From the NCBI RefSeq assembly GCF_023715345.1, contig NZ_JAMBNY010000004.1, forward strand, positions 62,001 to 126,000: a DNA stretch of 64,000 nt, in the 5' to 3' direction. Positions 42,743 to 51,356 of the stretch are shown piece by piece; the stretch's first letter is position 1; the number at the start of each line of letters is the position of its first letter. The position numbers were made by a program, and so were the translations under genes. A model generated the notes under the pieces. That model had not been told where the DNA came from. It made no database searches and was given only the letters and a program-made list of their open reading frames with translations. This stretch comes from Paenibacillus camelliae. Lineage in GTDB: Bacteria > Bacillota > Bacilli > Paenibacillales > Paenibacillaceae.

Positions 42743-43444
42743 ATGGTTGTCGGTGTTAAAGCTATATTTTTTGACTTGTTCGAAACATTAGTCACTGAAT
42801 TTTCTGAAGGGAAACGTATATCCGAAAGAGCTTATGATTACCCAAGGCTCCTTGGTTTATCTCATGAGCAATATAAGAAGGAGTGGAGACTCCGAAGTCA
42901 GGCAAGAATGACGGGAGCATTTCTAGACTATCCTGCTGTCGTTAAAGACATATTAGCTGGCTACGGAATAGACAACAAGGAAGAGGAGATTTATTATTTA
43001 TATGAAGAGAGAATCAAGGAGAAGAAAATTCCTTTTTATCAACCTCAGCAAGAAGTGATGACGATGCTTGCAGAGCTGAAAAGCAGAGGCTTCAAGCTAG
43101 GCTTAATTAGTAATTGCACCGAGGAAGAAGTTAGACTATGGGATCAGTGCGAGCTAGCCAAGTATATGGATCTTGTTATTTTCTCCTATCAAGCAGGGCT
43201 AGCTAAGCCAGATCGTGAAATATATAAGCTAGCATGTGATCAATTACAGGTTGAACCAGCTGAAGCTATGTTTGTCGGCGATGGCGGCTCTAGCGAACTA
43301 GAAGGTGCAGAACGAGCAGGGTTAACACCAGTACATGCTGTATGGTTCAATACTCATATTAGCAGCAACTATATTAAGCTGAATAAACCAGCTGAACTGC
43401 TGGATCTGGATTTCATTACATCTGGAGTTCATCATATAAAATAA
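42743..43444 (+). CDS. HAD superfamily hydrolase
   Basis: 233 residues. Motif I FFDLFETLV is unusual in that the second Asp is Glu-like (DLFET rather than DxDxT), which is seen in phosphonatase/haloacid dehalogenase-type members. Motif II LISNCTEEEV, motif III AKPDREIY and motif IV FVGDGGSSELEGA are normal. GGGGG 7 nt before ATG 42743. Last gene before leader 6. Confidence 0.85.
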   Translation: MVVGVKAIFFDLFETLVTEFSEGKRISERAYDYPRLLGLSHEQYKKEWRLRSQARMTGAFLDYPAVVKDILAGYGIDNKEEEIYYLYEERIKEKKIPFYQPQQEVMTMLAELKSRGFKLGLISNCTEEEVRLWDQCELAKYMDLVIFSYQAGLAKPDREIYKLACDQLQVEPAEAMFVGDGGSSELEGAERAGLTPVHAVWFNTHISSNYIKLNKPAELLDLDFITSGVHHIK

Positions 43445-43458
43445 CATAACAATCATAG

Positions 43459-43498
43459 ACGCTCACCTTGGACGAAAGCTCATTAAGGTGAGCGTTTT
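43459..43498 (+). terminator. Hairpin leader 6, upstream of the uppS paralogue
   Basis: ACGCTCACCTT (43459-43469) pairs perfectly with AAGGTGAGCGT (43485-43495), followed by TTTT. The loop contains GAAAGCTCATT, almost identical to the loop of leader 7. It is 14 nt after the HAD stop, so a dedicated promoter would have to lie inside that gene; TATAAA at 43435-43440 is a weak candidate. It separates the HAD gene from uppS. Confidence 0.68.
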
Positions 43499-43567
43499 GC
43501 GTGTGTGGGATGACCTCGATTAGATATGAGTGGTTATTTTCGGAGATTAATGAAGGGTGGTCAAGTA

Positions 43568-44254
43568 ATGGTAGCGGTAATTCCAAAAGAAATCGAACAT
43601 ATAGCTATTATGATGGATGGAAACGGACGTTGGGCGAAAAAACGAGGATTGCCAAGATCAGCCGGTCACTTTGCTGGTATGCAAACGATGCGAAAAATCA
43701 TCCGTGATTGTCATGACTTAAAATTAAAATATGTTACGCTATATGCCTTCTCATCAGAAAACTGGAGACGCCCACCTGAGGAAGTGGAATACATTCTAAG
43801 CTTACCAATGAAATTTTTAGATGAAGCCACTTTAAATGAATTCGATCGAAATAATGTGCGCGTTAAGTTTATCGGGGACACCACTAAATTTCCCAAACAA
43901 TTAATTGAATCATTTTTTGCTATCGAAGAACGAACAAAGAACAATAACGGAATGGTCGTTAACTTTGCTATGAATTATGGCGGGAGAATGGAAATCGTGA
44001 ATGCAGTAAAAAAGATAGTATCCGATAACATTGCTCCAGAATCGTTAACCCAAGAGGTAATTGAAAGCTACTTATATACTGAAGGACAACCAATGCCTGA
44101 TTTAATCATTAGGACAAGTGGTGAACAAAGAATCAGCAATTTTTTGTTATGGCAATGTTCAAGTGCCAGCTTATGGTTCACTAAAACGCTATGGCCTGAT
44201 TTTACAAAAACTTTATTATTAGAAGCTATTGAAGACTGTAGAATTTCAATATAA
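43568..44254 (+). CDS. Undecaprenyl-diphosphate synthase paralogue (cis-prenyltransferase)
   Basis: 228 residues with cis-prenyltransferase signatures: MMDGNGRWAKKRG (15-27, catalytic Asp17), YAFSSENWRRP (59-69), MNYGGR (135-140), RTSGEQRISNFLLWQ (182-196) and LWPDF (208-212). It would make the C55 lipid carrier from IPP and farnesyl-PP. The region after LLWQ (CSSASLWFTKT) departs from the usual AYSEFYFTD, so chain length or activity may differ. ATG 43568 follows AGGGTGG. Away from the usual frr/cdsA context, this looks like a second, resistance-type copy. Confidence 0.87.
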   Translation: MVAVIPKEIEHIAIMMDGNGRWAKKRGLPRSAGHFAGMQTMRKIIRDCHDLKLKYVTLYAFSSENWRRPPEEVEYILSLPMKFLDEATLNEFDRNNVRVKFIGDTTKFPKQLIESFFAIEERTKNNNGMVVNFAMNYGGRMEIVNAVKKIVSDNIAPESLTQEVIESYLYTEGQPMPDLIIRTSGEQRISNFLLWQCSSASLWFTKTLWPDFTKTLLLEAIEDCRISI

Positions 44255-44279
44255 AAATATCAATAAAGGATGAGATACT

Positions 44280-44951
44280 ATGCCACCGATAAGCTACGAG
44301 CAATTTATACAATTAGTAGAGAAATATAAGATTTTTCCTTTCTCAGAATTTGTTCCAGAGTATCCTTCATTAACGGTTGCTGCAGCTAGCAATGACTGGC
44401 ATACCGATCAGGAATCAGATCCATGGCTATGGCGCGTTCGTATTGTTCAAGATGGGATCGCCGCGTACGGTAAGTTTTTCGGATCAAAGGCGACCTTTAT
44501 TCATGCACCAGCTTTCCCGCTTGTTCGGACGATACTTACATCCAACCGAGACGTACGGAAGCGTTACAACGATGGGCTAATGTCACGAACGGCTTATCAG
44601 CTTTACAACATAATAAGTGAGCATAACATTATTGACTCTCGCCGTTTACGTAAGGAAGCGGGACTAGGTGCCAAAGAGGACAAAAAGGAATATGAAAAGT
44701 CACTTGTGGAGCTTCAAAATAGTGGTGACATCGTCATCACAGGAGCTGTGAAACAGAATGAAGATGTAGAGGGCTGGAGCAGTATGTGTTATCAGCCTTC
44801 CGAGCTTTGGTTGAATTCCTTGCATATCAATGAAGCTAATCTTTCAGCAGAAGAGGCTAAGCAATTGCTCAGCGCACAACTGATCGAGAACTGTTCGACG
44901 AAAGCCTATCGTTATTTTGCGAAAAAGTTGCAGCTTGACGCTGGCAAGTAA
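44280..44951 (+). CDS. AlkZ-related protein
   Basis: 223 residues. FSEFVPEYPSLTVAAASNDWHT, DPWLWRVRIVQDGIAAYGKFFGSKATF and the helical LRKEAGLG segment match proteins annotated as AlkZ-related, distant to the YcaQ/AlkZ DNA glycosylases. AlkZ excises bulky interstrand adducts of azinomycin; this short relative is uncharacterised. AGGATGAG precedes ATG 44280. Confidence 0.76.
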   Translation: MPPISYEQFIQLVEKYKIFPFSEFVPEYPSLTVAAASNDWHTDQESDPWLWRVRIVQDGIAAYGKFFGSKATFIHAPAFPLVRTILTSNRDVRKRYNDGLMSRTAYQLYNIISEHNIIDSRRLRKEAGLGAKEDKKEYEKSLVELQNSGDIVITGAVKQNEDVEGWSSMCYQPSELWLNSLHINEANLSAEEAKQLLSAQLIENCSTKAYRYFAKKLQLDAGK

Positions 44952-45000
44952 CTTACTTTCTCTCGAAATCAACATTCGACTAAAAAGGGGAAGGGGTTGT

Positions 45001-45639
45001 TTGCTGTTGCTGTTGGTTGCATTAGCCGTATCCATATTGCTTACGTGGTCCTATAAATTAGTTGAATATTGCTACAAATTAGGCGGAGGTACGCTACAGT
45101 CACGCTATGTTCTCTATACATGGGTCGCGCTGATCTTGCTGCTTCTACCTATCTTAAAAGGTAATATTGTATTCAATCTACCTATAAACATCACTACTGT
45201 CATTCCAGCTTTAATCATTATATTTATCGTAAATTATATCGTCTCACGGTACTCAGGGTATGATCCCGTAGGTAGGTTTAACATTGTGAACTTTGCGATT
45301 ACGTATCCGATTATTGAGGAGATTATTTTCCGAGGAATGTTGCTTCCTTATTTGAATCAAGCTTTAGAAACTACAGAGTTTGTTGAAATATTGTATATGC
45401 CTGTTAGTCTACCAATCATCATTACAGCTTTTTTATTCGCGATAGCACACCTGCAATACTATAAGCTCTCCTCACAAAGTATTCGGTATATGTTGTTTGC
45501 TTTTATAGGTGGGATCTTTTTCGGAGCTATCGCGGACCTTACTCAGTCCATTATGTTTACATTGCTGCTCCATATTGAATTTAACGTATTAGCCATATAC
45601 TTTGCTAAAAAACATAAAAATAAGATAAGAGGTGCATAG
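45001..45639 (+). CDS. CPBP family intramembrane protease (CAAX-like)
   Basis: 212 residues from TTG 45001 (GGGG just upstream); the frame is open further 5' but would overlap the previous gene. Six or so helices. The motifs are EEIIFRG (EE at about 106-107), FAIAHLQ (His about 150) and HIEFN (His about 191), the ExxxR/FxxxH/HxxxN set of Abi/CPBP glutamate proteases. Members process prenylated or bacteriocin peptides or give self-immunity. Stop overlaps the next start (TAGTG). Confidence 0.8.
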   Translation: MLLLLVALAVSILLTWSYKLVEYCYKLGGGTLQSRYVLYTWVALILLLLPILKGNIVFNLPINITTVIPALIIIFIVNYIVSRYSGYDPVGRFNIVNFAITYPIIEEIIFRGMLLPYLNQALETTEFVEILYMPVSLPIIITAFLFAIAHLQYYKLSSQSIRYMLFAFIGGIFFGAIADLTQSIMFTLLLHIEFNVLAIYFAKKHKNKIRGA

Positions 45640-46478
45640 TGCTGGATTACAATACGATTGAACGTGCAAAAGAGTTATCTATAACGGTCATACGTCAAGC
45701 TGGTCTTATTGCTAAAGAAAAATTCGATAACTTTAATGAGATAAGTATGAAGGATCAGCATGGTGATGTCGTTACAGAGGTTGATTACCTTGCAGAGAAG
45801 ATTATTATTAATGCGATACAAGAAGCATTTCCAGATCATCAGATACATAGCGAGGAAGCCGGGAGCATCGGACAAGAGAACGATTGGTTATGGCTAATCG
45901 ATCCATTAGACGGTACGAACAATTTTGCAATAGGACTTCCTATATTTACGACATCCATTACATTAATGTATCAGCGAGAGCCTGTGCTTGGAGTCATCTA
46001 TGAGCCGTTAACAGACCGATTGTTTGTATCGGTTATAGGCCAAGGCAGCTATTGCAACGAGCGTCCTCTGCAGGTGAGAAGTAATTCGAATCTACTTAAA
46101 GGGAATATAGGCTGGATCCAAGGTCACGTCGTACAGAATGATAGCAGAGCTACAAAGCTAAGACAGCATATCGACCTCAAATTTAAAAGAATGATGAGGC
46201 TATGGGCGCCGACCCTTCAATGGTGCATGCTCGCTAAAGGAGATATTGATGGAATTGTGCTCTATAACTCTGAAGGCGATGATTTATATTCTGGCCTTCT
46301 CATGGTGCAAGAAGCGGGTGGTGTTGTTATCGATTTTGAAGGGAATCCATTCAAAGGGATGAACGAGCAGCCATATCTCATCGCATGCCATCCAGATCAT
46401 AAAGAGGATCTACTAGCTATCGTCAGAGAAGGGCTAAGCTACCAACACCTCGAAAGTGGTAGCTTTCGTGCGAGGTGA
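45639..46478 (+). CDS. Inositol monophosphatase family protein
   Basis: 279 residues starting at GTG 45639. HSEEAG (70-75) and DPLDGTNNF (88-96) form the metal-binding core; the C-terminal EGDDLYSGLLMVQEAGG carries the third metal aspartate. Substrates of relatives include inositol phosphates, histidinol phosphate and PAP. The preceding gene and this one overlap by one base. Confidence 0.88.
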   Translation: MLDYNTIERAKELSITVIRQAGLIAKEKFDNFNEISMKDQHGDVVTEVDYLAEKIIINAIQEAFPDHQIHSEEAGSIGQENDWLWLIDPLDGTNNFAIGLPIFTTSITLMYQREPVLGVIYEPLTDRLFVSVIGQGSYCNERPLQVRSNSNLLKGNIGWIQGHVVQNDSRATKLRQHIDLKFKRMMRLWAPTLQWCMLAKGDIDGIVLYNSEGDDLYSGLLMVQEAGGVVIDFEGNPFKGMNEQPYLIACHPDHKEDLLAIVREGLSYQHLESGSFRAR

Positions 46479-46489
46479 GCGCACGTATC

Positions 46490-47092
46490 ATGAAAATCGG
46501 AATTGTACGACATTTTAAGGTAGAAGAACATACAACGAAATACTGGATGTCGGCACAGCAGTTCAGTGAGTGGGTTGATCATTATAATCGTGCTAGCATT
46601 GAAGAAAACACAATGATAACAGCCTCAGATTGGGATTGCTGCTACTCTAGTGATATGGACAGAGCACTTCAAACGACAGAGAGGCTCTATCAAGGAAAGC
46701 CAGTCATTACTCCGCATTTAAGAGAAATCGACATTAAACCGCTGTTTCAGACGAAATTGAAGCTGCACTTAAATATGTGGCTGTTTTTAGGGAGAGCGGG
46801 CTGGATCTTTAAGCATTCTTCACAGGAGAGTAGAAGCTTAACAAGCAACAGAGCTAACCACATATTAAATGAGATCGAAGAAGGCTGTAAAGGGAGAAAT
46901 GTATTAATCGTTACTCACGGGGCATTTATGATGGTTTTAAGAAAAGTTCTAATTGAGCGCGGCTATATAGGAGATAGGTTTTATAAACCGGAAAATGGAA
47001 GGGTATATATCTTCAAAAAAGAAAAGGGTGTTTATGATGGGGAGAATAGAAGAACGTTTGCTGGAGCTTGGGATCATACTGCCGAAAGCTAG
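46490..47092 (+). CDS. Histidine phosphatase family protein
   Basis: 200 residues. GIVRHFKVEE near the start is the RHG motif with Phe in place of Gly, YSSDMDRALQTTER supplies the second Arg, HLREIDIKP the acid region and IVTHGAFMMVL the second His. ATG 46490 follows GAGGTGAG; the in-frame GTG 46475 lacks a ribosome site. It overlaps the RidA gene by 56 nt. Confidence 0.83.
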   Translation: MKIGIVRHFKVEEHTTKYWMSAQQFSEWVDHYNRASIEENTMITASDWDCCYSSDMDRALQTTERLYQGKPVITPHLREIDIKPLFQTKLKLHLNMWLFLGRAGWIFKHSSQESRSLTSNRANHILNEIEEGCKGRNVLIVTHGAFMMVLRKVLIERGYIGDRFYKPENGRVYIFKKEKGVYDGENRRTFAGAWDHTAES

Positions 47093-47501
47093 CAATCCAG
47101 CAGCAAGCTATACTAACGTTGTTATTGTAAATGGACTGATGTATGTGTCAGGAAAAGGACCGACCGATCACGTCAAAGGAAAGCTTGGAAAAGAATTTAC
47201 GACAGAGGATGGCTATACCTATGCAAGACAGGCCGGTCTGGAGGTTCTCGCTGTTGTCAAAGAAGAATTAGGTACACTGGACCGAGTGAAGCGAGTGGTA
47301 AAAGTACAAGGCTTCGTTAATGCCGAGCCCCAATTTGAAGAACATCACAAAGTATTAAATGGATTCTCTGAGCTTATGTATGAAGTGTTTGAACAGAAGG
47401 GAGTACATGCCAGATCCGTGCTAGGTGCAGTTTCGGTAAGGGATAATCTCCCTATTATCGTCGATACCATATTTGAAGTTGAAGATGAAATATCTAACTA
47501 A
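47037..47501 (+). CDS. RidA/YjgF family protein
   Basis: 154 residues. PKASNPAASYTNVVIVNGLMYVSGKGP at the front, VVKVQGFVNAEPQFEEHHKVLNGFSEL in the middle and GVHARSVLGAVSVRDNLPIIVDTIFEV at the end are the RidA trimer landmarks. The catalytic arginine (ARS near 128) is present. Some relatives deaminate enamines/imines. AAGGGTG 6 nt before ATG 47037. Confidence 0.86.
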   Translation: MGRIEERLLELGIILPKASNPAASYTNVVIVNGLMYVSGKGPTDHVKGKLGKEFTTEDGYTYARQAGLEVLAVVKEELGTLDRVKRVVKVQGFVNAEPQFEEHHKVLNGFSELMYEVFEQKGVHARSVLGAVSVRDNLPIIVDTIFEVEDEISN

Positions 47502-47522
47502 CAAGCTTAAGAAGGTGATCAC

Positions 47523-47981
47523 TTGGACAGCATTACGATTCGACCAATAACTCGAAACAATTGGGAAGATGCAATAAAGATAACGGTAGCGGAGTATCAG
47601 AAACCTTGGGTACCCTCTGTCATGGAAGGTATTGCGTATGCACATATTAAACCTTGGGATGAAGCGTTAGATCCGTATATTATAGATTTGAACGGAGCTA
47701 TCATTGGATTTTTCTATTTAAGTTACACGCCGGGAAGCGAAGATAATTACTGGATTGGTGGTTTCCAAATTGCAAAGGAGTTTCAAGGTAAAGGTTACGG
47801 TAAACAAAGCATGAAGACCATAATCGACTTTATTACGCAACAGCATCCAAATTGTAAAGAGATTTCATTAACTGTAGAAAAGGCAAACGATAGAGCCCAA
47901 AGCTTGTACGAAAGCCTGTTTTTTGTTAGTGAGAATAAGACAAATGCTTACGATGAAATGATATACAAATTAATGGTATAG
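47523..47981 (+). CDS. GNAT family N-acetyltransferase (diamine acetyltransferase-like)
   Basis: 152 residues from TTG 47523 after GAAGGTGAT. The opening ITIRPITRNNWEDAIKITV, IGGFQIAKEFQGKGYGKQSM (about 78-97) and NDRAQSLYESLFFV match the BltD/spermine-acetylating group and the N-terminal part of the truncated gene at 58649. Possible polyamine or drug acetylation. Last gene before leader 7. Confidence 0.85.
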   Translation: MDSITIRPITRNNWEDAIKITVAEYQKPWVPSVMEGIAYAHIKPWDEALDPYIIDLNGAIIGFFYLSYTPGSEDNYWIGGFQIAKEFQGKGYGKQSMKTIIDFITQQHPNCKEISLTVEKANDRAQSLYESLFFVSENKTNAYDEMIYKLMV

Positions 47982-48022
47982 TTTGCAACAGACAATATGT
48001 AAGAAAGAAAAATATCCAGCAT

Positions 48023-48060
48023 AGAAACCTACCTAAAAAGCTCATTAGGTAGGTTTCTCT
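48023..48060 (+). terminator. Hairpin leader 7
   Basis: AGAAACCTACCTA (48023-48035) pairs perfectly with TAGGTAGGTTTCT (48046-48058) around AAAAGCTCAT. The loop is nearly the same as in leader 6 though the stems differ, a covarying pattern. A TTGCAA at 47983-47988 could be a -35, but no good -10 lies at the right distance. The run CTCTT after the stem is only moderately U-rich. Confidence 0.62.
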
Positions 48061-48116
48061 TATAGATGCGACCGTAGAACAGTTTGAAAGCAATTAGGAA
48101 GAGGGTGCAGAAAGCA

Positions 48117-48992
48117 ATGAAACGATATAAAAGTCCACTAGGCAGACAATTGATATTCGAATCCTATGACAAGCTTCTTGATGACTGGGGCGTGAGTATA
48201 AAGGAGAAGGATATAGAGACTACATATGGTCATACGCATATCATTAAAGCAGGTGATCCTCAAAATCCACCATTATTGCTATTACACGGAACGGCGGATA
48301 ATTCGGCCATGATGTGGATCTATAATATTGAGCAATTAAGTGAGCACTTTTATGTCATTGCTGTCGATGCTATCGGCGGCTCTGGAAAAAGCGAGCCAAA
48401 TGAGCAATACTATAAGAGCTTTAATCAGATTACTTGGATAGATGAGATTCTAGATGCGCTTAAGATCGGTAAGACTAATATATGCGGCGTATCGTATGGT
48501 GCATTTCTGGCATATTATTATACCTTAAACAGGCCTAATCGTATAAATAAAGCGATATGCTTAGCGGGTGGTATTCCCGCAGGTCAATTTGAAGTGTTTA
48601 CGAAGATGATGGCTGCTTTTTTGCCGGAGGCAATGTTCCCAACGGAGAAGAGCTGCAAAAAGCTATTAAGGAAGCTTTGCGGGGCTAATTATCAATCATT
48701 TGAGAATAATGAACTATTAATGAAGCATTGGTATTATTTATTGAAGTACTTTAATAACCAATCGATGATGCAGCACAAGATCAACATCGACAATAATATG
48801 GATCTATCGGATACAAGGAGCAAGGCATTATTTATTATTGGGGAGCAAGACCGACTATCACATTACCCTAAAGCAATAAAAAGGCTTGTCCATTATGATA
48901 TGAATTACAAAATTATTAAAGATGCAGGGCATGCGATTAATCATGAGCAACCAAGCCTCATTAACAAGGAAATCATGGAACATATTCTATAG
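48117..48992 (+). CDS. Alpha/beta hydrolase
   Basis: 291 residues. LLLLHGTADNSAMMW (oxyanion), GVSYGAFLAYYY (nucleophile Ser in GVSYG), FIIGEQDRLSHY (acid Asp) and DAGHAINHEQP (His) form the full triad. A lid domain lies between. GGAAGAGG precedes ATG 48117. Could hydrolyse an ester or lactone; related to PbhB/macrolide-esterase-like enzymes only at the fold level. Confidence 0.86.
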   Translation: MKRYKSPLGRQLIFESYDKLLDDWGVSIKEKDIETTYGHTHIIKAGDPQNPPLLLLHGTADNSAMMWIYNIEQLSEHFYVIAVDAIGGSGKSEPNEQYYKSFNQITWIDEILDALKIGKTNICGVSYGAFLAYYYTLNRPNRINKAICLAGGIPAGQFEVFTKMMAAFLPEAMFPTEKSCKKLLRKLCGANYQSFENNELLMKHWYYLLKYFNNQSMMQHKINIDNNMDLSDTRSKALFIIGEQDRLSHYPKAIKRLVHYDMNYKIIKDAGHAINHEQPSLINKEIMEHIL

Positions 48993-49039
48993 AAGTGCGT
49001 ATTCCTGTTAATGTACATAGCCTTAGAAAAGAGGAAAGT

Positions 49040-49852
49040 ATGCTTAAGAAAAAGACAGTCATCTATACAGTCATCGTCATTATTATGCTGTTCGTATTAA
49101 GTAATGAATATAGAACCGTATGGAACCCACAGCTTGAGGGAAGTAGCGAGAATAACGATGGCGCCTTTCTATCGAGTCAATACTTCCATGAGCTGGAGCA
49201 ATTGTATGAGCGAATCCGACTCAACAATGAACAATGGTATATTTTCGATGATGCTAAACAAGTGGCTGCGAAAGCAGTTGTAGATAAGATGATGGAAGAT
49301 CTAGTGAAACAACCTGAAGCATTAATGAACCATGTAAACGATCATCTGTTCTTTGAGATGTTTGATAAAAATATAAGAAGATTAGGTGATATCACTCAAG
49401 AGATCCATTATTTTAGAAATGTATTGAACGAATACAGTGGAGCACCAGAACGATTAACCGATATGATTGAGTTAACGGCTCAAGGGAAATGGAGGCTATT
49501 TAGCGCGAGGTTTCATCGATACCATTCAGAGGACATGAATGCAGCGTTAAATGTTAAATTCATCTCAGCAGATGGACGATTTGAAGTGGTATATAACGCA
49601 GAGACAGAGGAGCTGGTCACTGATGCTGTGAATATGGGAACGTATAATTACGCACCAGGATCTTTACATCCTTTGAAATATTATAGACATTACCGGTATG
49701 ATGTTGCACCATGGAAGAGATGGGGCAATGTGGAAGACGTCTCCTACGAGGATATTATGAAATTAGAGTCCAAGCATGGTACTGCTGAGGAAAAAAAGAA
49801 CTCTAGCGAAATTGAAGATTGGATAAAGCAAGTGAAGAAGCAGCTTCAATAA
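49040..49852 (+). CDS. Membrane-anchored hypothetical protein
   Basis: 270 residues with an N-terminal signal anchor (KKKTVIYTVIVIIMLFVLSN) and a long helical then beta exterior part (ISADGRFEVVYNAETEELV). ATG 49040 follows GAGGAAAG. Family unknown. It ends just before the convergent terminator. Confidence 0.74.
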   Translation: MLKKKTVIYTVIVIIMLFVLSNEYRTVWNPQLEGSSENNDGAFLSSQYFHELEQLYERIRLNNEQWYIFDDAKQVAAKAVVDKMMEDLVKQPEALMNHVNDHLFFEMFDKNIRRLGDITQEIHYFRNVLNEYSGAPERLTDMIELTAQGKWRLFSARFHRYHSEDMNAALNVKFISADGRFEVVYNAETEELVTDAVNMGTYNYAPGSLHPLKYYRHYRYDVAPWKRWGNVEDVSYEDIMKLESKHGTAEEKKNSSEIEDWIKQVKKQLQ

Positions 49853-49863
49853 TGGCGTGATGT

Positions 49864-49901
49864 GACCCAGCCGAGTGTACAGTAGTCCGTTGGGCTGGGT
49901 C
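49864..49901. terminator. Stem-loop between convergent genes
   Basis: GACCCAGCC (49864-49872) pairs perfectly with GGCTGGGTC (49893-49901). It sits between the stops of the + gene at 49040 and the - gene at 49914, so it could end both. The stem sequence repeats that of leaders 4 and 5. U-runs on either side are poor. Confidence 0.5.
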
Positions 49902-49913
49902 TTCCAGAAAAAG

Positions 49914-50597
49914 CTAAGTTTTTTTCGCGTACATCACTACAAAGTTGTAGTACTTATACACGCAGTCAACGTCTGAAAAGCCAGCATTAGTGAGCCACTC
50001 TAATTGCTCGTCTAGGGTGGACATTTTATCCAGCTTCGTTCGTTCATGCGCAGCAGAAATGTCTGCTTGAGATAAACCGCTATGCTCAATATAGTTGTTC
50101 CAATCTGACTTATAGAGCGAGTCTATAAAGTCAGTATGACCGAGGACTTGATCTGCATTTACAAATACACCGCCATGATTCAAGATCGAGTAAATTTTTT
50201 GGAATAGATATTTCTTTTCAGCATCGGATAAATGATGAATCGATAGAGAGGATATGACTAGATCATAGTTTTGAGGATAATTAAAAGACGAATAATCTCC
50301 AACGATATACTGGATATTAGGTACCTCTTGGTATCTAATCTTGGCAATATCGAGCATGCTCTCAGATAAATCAATTAGAGTTAACTGTGATTTAGGATAT
50401 TTCTGCAGAACAAAGGAAGAAAACAAGCCCGTTCCAGCCCCCAAATCTAAAACACGAGGACAATCATTGCTAACCTCTGCCAAAGCAGTAGCGATCTTAT
50501 AAAAATCATCATAGCAAGGTATGAGTTTTTTGCGCTGCTCGTCATAACTTTGAGCATGTTTATTAAATTGTGTTCTTATATGCTGTCGATCATTCAT
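49914..50597 (-). CDS. Class I SAM-dependent methyltransferase
   Basis: 227 residues on the minus strand. VLDLGAGTGLFSSFV is motif I, LIDLSESMLDIA the acidic loop and YDLVISSLSIHHLSD the post-motif. Resembles ubiE/Methyltransf_25. It is divergent from the Nudix gene at 50729 and has its own promoter. Confidence 0.87.
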   Translation of the reverse strand: MNDRQHIRTQFNKHAQSYDEQRKKLIPCYDDFYKIATALAEVSNDCPRVLDLGAGTGLFSSFVLQKYPKSQLTLIDLSESMLDIAKIRYQEVPNIQYIVGDYSSFNYPQNYDLVISSLSIHHLSDAEKKYLFQKIYSILNHGGVFVNADQVLGHTDFIDSLYKSDWNNYIEHSGLSQADISAAHERTKLDKMSTLDEQLEWLTNAGFSDVDCVYKYYNFVVMYAKKT

Positions 50598-50635
50598 TAT
50601 TACGAATCCTCCTCCCCTGTATCGTTTGTTTATAT

Positions 50636-50663
50636 GGTATAGTAAGCAAATACGATTGTCTAA
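50636..50663 (-). promoter_or_regulatory. Promoter for the minus-strand methyltransferase
   Basis: On the minus strand TTAGAC (complement of 50658-50663) and TATACC (complement of 50636-50641) are 16 nt apart, with GGGGAGGAGG as the following ribosome site. A + strand promoter for the Nudix gene probably lies in the same 131-nt interval, but its boxes are weak. Confidence 0.42.
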
Positions 50664-50728
50664 TATATGGATTTAATAACAGTAATAGGTTAGAACGATC
50701 AATACCACATGGCCAAGGGAGAATAGCG

Positions 50729-51349
50729 ATGCAATCTGAGCTAATTAATATTGTAAATGAACAACGAGAACCGATAGGTGTGGCAACTCGTGAGGAAATC
50801 CATAAACAAGGCTATTGGCATGAAGTGTTTCATTGCTGGTTAGTTAACAACATAGATAACGTCGATTATATTTACCTTCAGCTGCGAAGCGAGAAGAAGA
50901 GAGATTATCCAAACTTATTAGATATAACAGCTGCCGGACATTTATTGTCTGATGAGACAGTGGAGGATGGGGTAAGAGAAGTGAATGAGGAGCTTGGTAT
51001 CGACATTTCGTATGAGGAGCTTATTTCGCTAGGCGTTGTCGATTATGAGGTGACACATGGTCAACTGATCGACAAAGAGTTTGCTCATGTACATGTCCAT
51101 CGTTTCAATGGGAAGCTAGATGAGTTTACACTCCAACGAGAAGAGGTTGCAGGCGTATTTATGGTGCGTTTTGATGACTTTTACGAGATGTGGACGAGTA
51201 ATAAGAACGATATCGATATTCAAGGGTTTGTGCTAGATGAACAGGGACATAGAATCGAAATGCAAAAGAACGTAGGAAGAGAGCAATTTGTCCCGCACAA
51301 CGAGGTATTCTACCAGAAAATCTTAGGTCGAATAAAGGAGGTATTATAG
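50729..51349 (+). CDS. Nudix hydrolase, isopentenyl-diphosphate isomerase-like
   Basis: 206 residues. The opening LINIVNEQREPIGVATREEIHKQGYWHEVFHCW and LDITAAGHLLSDETVEDGVREVNEELGI are of the type I IDI/YfcD-like Nudix group. The Nudix helix REVNEELG is complete. Usual products of this group are uncharacterised hydrolases. ATG 50729 follows AAGGGAGA; the frame further 5' crosses the promoter region. Confidence 0.84.
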   Translation: MQSELINIVNEQREPIGVATREEIHKQGYWHEVFHCWLVNNIDNVDYIYLQLRSEKKRDYPNLLDITAAGHLLSDETVEDGVREVNEELGIDISYEELISLGVVDYEVTHGQLIDKEFAHVHVHRFNGKLDEFTLQREEVAGVFMVRFDDFYEMWTSNKNDIDIQGFVLDEQGHRIEMQKNVGREQFVPHNEVFYQKILGRIKEVL

Positions 51350-51356
51350 AGCGAGC

